Source: Candidatus Gastranaerophilales bacterium
Lineage (GTDB): Bacteria > Cyanobacteriota > Vampirovibrionia > Gastranaerophilales > Gastranaerophilaceae
Length of the DNA: 64,000 bases
NCBI GenBank assembly: GCA_944326565.1
Contig: CALVEL010000004.1
Location: 62,001-126,000, forward strand
Direction of reading: 5' to 3'
In this document: positions 60,064 to 64,000 of the stretch, in pieces
Layout of the letters: each line of letters opens with the position of its first letter
Position numbering within the stretch: the stretch's first letter is position 1
The notes under the pieces: generated by a model
What the model saw: the letters and a program-made list of their open reading frames with translations, nothing else
Told to the model about the DNA's origin: nothing
The model's database searches: none
Position numbers and translations under genes: made by a program

Positions 60064-61566
60064 ATGAAAATTATTATACAGGCAGGTGGAAAGGGAACAA
60101 GATTAGAAGGGCTTACAAGAAATAAGCCGAAATGTTTGGTGCCAGTAAATAATTTACCAATAATTTTTTATGCATTCAAAAAGTTTAGGGATGCTGATTT
60201 CACTATAATTGCGGATTATAAAACGGATGTTTTAGAAAAATATCTTAGTGCTTTTGGCACTGAATACAAATATAGAATAGTTAAAGCTAACAAAAAAGGT
60301 ACTATTTCAGGTATTAAGGAGGCTATAGCTCCTTTTAAAGATGATGAGCCTTTTATGATTATATGGTGTGATTTGATTCTATCCGATAATTTTAAAATAC
60401 CTGCTGAAAATGCTAATTACATAGGTATTTCAAAAGATTTTGAATGCCGTTGGTCTTATATAGACAGGAAATTTGTAAAAACTCCATCTAAAGAAAACGG
60501 CGTTGCTGGACTTTTTATTTTTGAAAATAAAAAGTTTTTAGAAAAAATTCCAGAAGAGGGTGCTTTGGTAGGGTGGTTGGAAAAACAGAATTTAGAGTTT
60601 AAAAGGTTAGATTTATACGGTTCTAAAGAAATAGGTACGTTACTTTCATATTCTGACAACAATGACTCTTCGCCTCGTTGCAGACCGTTTAATTCAATGG
60701 AATTTAAAGGTGATGTGATAATTAAAAGAGGAATCAATGAGCAAGGTAGAAAAATTGCAGTAGATGAAATTGCTTGGTATAAGCATGTAAAAGAGTTGGG
60801 GTATAAAAATATCCCTGAAATATATGAATATGAGCCTTTGAAAATGAAAAGGGTACAGGGTAAGAATATATATGAATATGATTGTCTGACCAAATCTCAA
60901 AAACGTGAAATACTAAGAAAATTAATATCAGCATTAAAAGAACTACATGAATTGGAACCTAAACAGCCTGTTAATATAGAGGATGTTGACAATAATTACA
61001 TTGTAAAGACTTTTGATAGATTATCAAAAGTTAAGAATTTAGTCCCTTTTGCAGATAAAGAATTCATAAAAATTAACGGACAGTATTATAAGAATGTATT
61101 TTTTAATAAAGATGAATTAGAGGAAGAAATTAAAAAATACTATCCGACAAGTTTTTCACTAATTCATGGTGATTGTACTTTTTCAAATTTAATGTTTGAT
61201 ACATTTGATATGAAAGCAATTTTAATAGATCCGCGCGGATATTTTGGAAAAACTAAATTTTATGGTGATGTCGATTACGATTGGGCAAAGTTGTATTATT
61301 CATTAAAAGGAGAATATGACCAATTCAACCGTAAAAAATTTACCCTTGATATAAGAGATAAAGATGTAGAATTTGCAATAAAACCAAATAATTGGGCTGA
61401 TATGGAGGACTTTTTCTTTGAGTGTCTGCCTAACGTTAATCGTACCAAGCTTAAATTGTTGCATGCAATTATCTGGCTTTCATTGACCACATATGCTTGG
61501 GAAGACTATGATTCTATTTGCGGCGCTTTCTACAACGGAATTGTTAAATTAGGTGAGGTTTTATAA
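60064..61566 (+). CDS. Nucleotidyltransferase-kinase fusion (LicC/LicA-like)
   Basis: A 500-aa two-domain enzyme. The N-terminal half (1-215) is a sugar- or choline-phosphate nucleotidyltransferase: IIQAGGKGTRLEGLTRNKPK, then ADFTIIADYKTDVLEKY and FMIIWCDLILSDNF. The C-terminal half (about 225-500) is an APH/choline-kinase-like fold with IHGDCTFSNLMFD (H368, catalytic D370) and AILIDPRGYFGKTKFYGDVD (metal-binding Asp). Such fusions phosphorylate a small molecule and then activate it as a CDP or similar conjugate for transfer to a surface polymer. The substrate is unknown. It overlaps the HAD gene by 14 nt. Confidence 0.83.
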   Translation: MKIIIQAGGKGTRLEGLTRNKPKCLVPVNNLPIIFYAFKKFRDADFTIIADYKTDVLEKYLSAFGTEYKYRIVKANKKGTISGIKEAIAPFKDDEPFMIIWCDLILSDNFKIPAENANYIGISKDFECRWSYIDRKFVKTPSKENGVAGLFIFENKKFLEKIPEEGALVGWLEKQNLEFKRLDLYGSKEIGTLLSYSDNNDSSPRCRPFNSMEFKGDVIIKRGINEQGRKIAVDEIAWYKHVKELGYKNIPEIYEYEPLKMKRVQGKNIYEYDCLTKSQKREILRKLISALKELHELEPKQPVNIEDVDNNYIVKTFDRLSKVKNLVPFADKEFIKINGQYYKNVFFNKDELEEEIKKYYPTSFSLIHGDCTFSNLMFDTFDMKAILIDPRGYFGKTKFYGDVDYDWAKLYYSLKGEYDQFNRKKFTLDIRDKDVEFAIKPNNWADMEDFFFECLPNVNRTKLKLLHAIIWLSLTTYAWEDYDSICGAFYNGIVKLGEVL

Positions 61567-61936
61567 ATTGTTTGAATTTTCGACTTTAGCTAAAACGTGG
61601 ATACTGGATGTGGATGGAACCTTAGTAAAACATAACGGGTATAAAATCGATGGTTATGACACCTTATTGGAAGGAGTTTTAGAGTTTTTTGAGAATGTTC
61701 CGCCTGAAGATAAAATTATATTGCTTACAGCAAGAAAAGAAGAATATCTTCCTGCATTAAAATTATTTCTTAAAGAAAATAATATCAGATATGATTATTT
61801 ACTGACAGAAATGCCAATGGGGGAAAGAATTTTAGTAAATGACAGAAAACCGAGCGGGTTGGATATGGCATTTTCTGTAAATAAAAATCGTGATGATATT
61901 TTTAGTATTCCATATAAGATTAACGAGGATTTATAA
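61553..61936 (+). CDS. Small HAD-superfamily phosphatase
   Basis: A 127-aa HAD protein: motif I WILDVDGTLVKH near residue 17, motif II Thr in KIILLTARKEEYL and motif III/IV near MGERILVNDRKPSG. It lacks a large cap domain. The reported start is a GTG; a TTG five codons later (61568) with GGTGAGG about 9 nt upstream is equally plausible. It is translationally coupled to the nucleotidyltransferase-kinase gene, so it probably acts on a phosphorylated intermediate of the same pathway. Confidence 0.8.
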   Translation: MRFYKLFEFSTLAKTWILDVDGTLVKHNGYKIDGYDTLLEGVLEFFENVPPEDKIILLTARKEEYLPALKLFLKENNIRYDYLLTEMPMGERILVNDRKPSGLDMAFSVNKNRDDIFSIPYKINEDL

Positions 61937-61986
61937 TTAAGATTTTTCAGTAGGGATTAAAATCTTTTTCAAAAACGAGGGATTCT

Positions 61987-63042
61987 ATGAGATTGATTGA
62001 AGCCGTTAAAGTAAATAATTTAAAAAAGATAAAGTTATTAGGAATAGATGTATACAAACGCTCTATCAATAATAGCTATAAGGAATACTATTTATTTGGA
62101 ATTAAGTTATTTAAAAAAAGTTTAATTAAAGTATTCTATAATAAATACAAACATCTTTTTGATCCGTATGATAGCATATATGTTTTGAATTCAAATATAG
62201 GAGAGTGTTATTTAATATTTAAATATTTTGCAAATAATTGGATAGGAGATAATACTTTATTTGTGGCAACTAAAAAATATCATATTGATATAATAAAAAC
62301 TTTTTTACCTGATTGTAATTTTATATTAAATTCAAATATAAATTTAGACCGATTCCCTGGTAAATTTGAAATCAATGGTAAAAGATTTCAAGTATTGTTT
62401 AATCATGATTATTATGTAAGTTTAGAAAAAGATATCAGAGAGAAGGATAATGTTCACTATTTTGCCAGAATGTCTGAATATCTTGGGGAATTTAATTATC
62501 AAAAATCAAATTCTGCTCTTATAACCTCGGAAATAGAAAAATCTTTGGAAGATAAAGTAAGAAATATTTCTTTGAATTTAAATAATTTTATTTTTATATC
62601 ACCTGAAGCAAATTCATGTTTAGATATAGATGATGAGGTTATGCAGAAGTTGGAGACAAAACTCAAAGAAAAAGGTTATGATACTTTTTGGAACATAATG
62701 AATGAGCATCCAGGACTTGGAAACGTCAAAACGTGTTTTTTAACATTGCAAGAATCTTTTTTATTATGCTCAAAAGCAAAATATTTTATATCATTAAGAA
62801 GTGGGCTTGCTGAATTTTTGGTGGATTCAAAAACTCCTTCATATATCATATATTCTGAATTTAAAAACAGATCAGAGGATGAATATATGCCGGCAGATAG
62901 AGTTTTGAGGGGTTTTACGCTTAAAGGATTACCGCAGTGCAACTCAAATATAAAAGAGCTTGTAGCCATAGGTAAAAATGATTATGAAAGTATTATAGAC
63001 GAAATAGTGAGGGACATATGTCAAAAATCGATTTGTCAATAA
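61987..63042 (+). CDS. Putative GT-B-type glycosyltransferase (GT9-like)
   Basis: A 351-aa protein with a short basic N-terminus (VNNLKKIKLLGIDVYKRS) and two Rossmann-like halves. The C-terminal half looks like the GT9 heptosyltransferase nucleotide-sugar domain: FIFISPEANSCLDI, KLETKLKEKGYDTFWNI, LTLQESFLLCSKAKYFISLR-SGLAEFL and KTPSYIIYSEF. Sequence signatures are weak, so the donor cannot be stated and a polysaccharide-modification role is inferred from the neighbours. An AAAAACGAGGGATTCT region supplies a ribosome site. It overlaps the next gene by 25 nt. Confidence 0.6.
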   Translation: MRLIEAVKVNNLKKIKLLGIDVYKRSINNSYKEYYLFGIKLFKKSLIKVFYNKYKHLFDPYDSIYVLNSNIGECYLIFKYFANNWIGDNTLFVATKKYHIDIIKTFLPDCNFILNSNINLDRFPGKFEINGKRFQVLFNHDYYVSLEKDIREKDNVHYFARMSEYLGEFNYQKSNSALITSEIEKSLEDKVRNISLNLNNFIFISPEANSCLDIDDEVMQKLETKLKEKGYDTFWNIMNEHPGLGNVKTCFLTLQESFLLCSKAKYFISLRSGLAEFLVDSKTPSYIIYSEFKNRSEDEYMPADRVLRGFTLKGLPQCNSNIKELVAIGKNDYESIIDEIVRDICQKSICQ

Positions 63043-64000
63043 TAATTCCTGTATATAATGCTGAAAAATATTTAAAAGATTGCCTTGATAGTATCTTAAA
63101 GCAAACATACAAAAATATTGAAATAATATGTATTAACGATTGTTCTAAAGATAATTCTCTTGATATTTTAAATGAATATGGATCATGTTATCCTTTTATC
63201 AAAATAATAAATAATATCTCAAATCTTGGTCCTGGTGCTAGTAGAAATATTGGGATAAAATGTGCACAAGGTAAATATTTAACATTTATTGATGCAGATG
63301 ATTTTTATCTTAGTGAAAATTGTTTTTCAGAGTTGATGCAAAAAGTTGAAACTTATAATTTAGATTTGTTGATTTTTAATAATAAAGAATTTGACGAAAA
63401 TACACAAGAATTTATTCATGAAAAACAAAAACGTTTTAAATTCCCTTATAGTAAGAAGTTTTATAATCATGTCTGGTCAAAATCTGAAATTGAAAAGCAT
63501 TATTTCAATATAATTCCTTTTCCTTGTTCTAAAATTTATTTAAAAGAAATGTTGACAAAAAACCGTATATATTTTCCTGAAGGAATATATTATGAAGATG
63601 CTGCTTTTTCAAACTATGTATCTTTATTCAGTACAAGAGTAATGGTCTTGGATGAGGCTTATTATGCTTATAGAGTTAATGTATCAACTTCTACAACTCA
63701 AAATATTATGAGTAAATTTGATAGTATAATTCAAATGCATATTGAAATGTTGAATTTTTTACGCGAAAGAAATATATATGAAAAATTTTATGTTTCATTT
63801 GTAAATTTGTGTATTTCAAGTCTTTGTTTCTATTTTCTTCCACAGATTAATAATATCGAAAAATCTGAAGAGTTAAATTTGCAAATTGCTGACTTTATTA
63901 ATAGATTGGCTCTTTCTGATGAAAAATTGAAGGAAATCAGAAAAGAAAATCCCTATACAGTATATATTATAAATTTGTATAAAAAACGTCAGATAAAGAA
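63018..64000 (+). CDS. Family 2 glycosyltransferase, truncated by the window edge
   Basis: An open frame of at least 327 codons starting at ATG 63018 (GAGGGA just upstream), with no stop before the edge. It is a GT-A-fold transferase: LSIIIPVYNAEKYLKDCLDS, IEIICINDCSKDNS, NLGPGASRNIGIKCAQGKYL and the metal-binding TFIDADDFYL. A C-terminal region typical of capsule or teichoic-acid GT2 enzymes follows (EGIYYEDAAFSNYVSLF). It is the fourth gene of a coupled surface-glycan cluster. Confidence 0.9.
   Translation, partial: MSKIDLSIIIPVYNAEKYLKDCLDSILKQTYKNIEIICINDCSKDNSLDILNEYGSCYPFIKIINNISNLGPGASRNIGIKCAQGKYLTFIDADDFYLSENCFSELMQKVETYNLDLLIFNNKEFDENTQEFIHEKQKRFKFPYSKKFYNHVWSKSEIEKHYFNIIPFPCSKIYLKEMLTKNRIYFPEGIYYEDAAFSNYVSLFSTRVMVLDEAYYAYRVNVSTSTTQNIMSKFDSIIQMHIEMLNFLRERNIYEKFYVSFVNLCISSLCFYFLPQINNIEKSEELNLQIADFINRLALSDEKLKEIRKENPYTVYIINLYKKRQIK

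Overview
The window is a low-G+C bacterial chromosome segment, about one third G+C by eye. It has no rRNA operon, no CRISPR array, no recognisable transposase and no prophage. Gene content and protein style suggest an uncultured, host-associated lineage of the Gastranaerophilales / Melainabacteria (non-photosynthetic relatives of cyanobacteria). Reasons: an SLH-domain envelope protein, two odd prepilin-like proteins with KAFT(M/L)AEVLIT starts, ThyX rather than ThyA, a CHASE2-GGDEF cyclase, LytR-CpsA-Psr and MgtE proteins, and many small unrecognised proteins. This placement is inference, not a database result.

Layout. 1-4.0 kb: a UmuC-like polymerase, an SLH protein, and a tandem GNAT-like / kinase-like pair. 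4.0-4.5 kb: a minus-strand tRNA cluster (Thr-TGT, Thr-GGT, Tyr-GTA) behind a near-consensus promoter, with a broken tRNA-Thr copy inside it. 4.5-13 kb: small envelope or unknown genes, a membrane-anchored EEP phosphatase, tRNA-Gly, dnaE and two WYL-type regulators. 13.5-25.6 kb: anmK; a minus-strand operon (oxidoreductase, CDP-alcohol phosphatidyltransferase, trmL, nnrD); a zinc-protease-like protein followed by a coiled-coil protein; and an overlapping operon (acyltransferase, nitrilase, D-Ala-D-Ala carboxypeptidase). 25.7-32.4 kb: tig-clpP-clpX, then polA. 32.4-43.3 kb: tlyA, a prepilin-like gene facing an XRE regulator, tatD and gatD-gtrA back to back, proS, a TPR protein, a CHASE2-GGDEF protein, rpmE, thyX. 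43.3-55 kb: a Na+/H+ antiporter, two tRNA-Arg genes, lemA, an LCP protein, mgtE, a second prepilin-like gene facing a small HTH protein, argS, dus and a large TPR protein. 55-64 kb: infC starting at AUA, a minimal kinase, tRNA-Phe, a Hpy99I-like restriction-modification pair, a uridine-kinase-like protein, and a surface-glycan cluster that runs off the right edge.

How the genes fit together. Most of the window is housekeeping: replication (dnaE, polA), protein quality control (tig-clpPX), translation (proS, argS, infC, rpmE, dus, trmL, tlyA) and wall recycling or synthesis (anmK, dacB-like, gatD, LCP). Among these genes sit accessory proteins without Sec signals whose N-termini share a short hydrophobic-x-F-x-(G/K) patch (for example ISFNGK, IVFNGK, VSFAGV, ISFKQN, PNFKGL). 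Two carry minimal protein-kinase cores that stop just after the DFG-like motif, and one looks like a GNAT acetyltransferase. I regard this as the best candidate for an undescribed system: a cohort of effector-like enzymes that may share an N-terminal sorting tag.

Two regulatory patterns also stand out. Several genes without a Shine-Dalgarno site (dnaE, tatD, gatD, mgtE, the 39.2-kb TPR gene, the EEP gene, the 3.3-kb kinase-like gene and others) have a -10-like hexamer 6-7 nt before the ATG, as expected for leaderless mRNAs. Both prepilin-like genes are transcribed away from a small HTH gene across an intergenic region containing inverted repeats.
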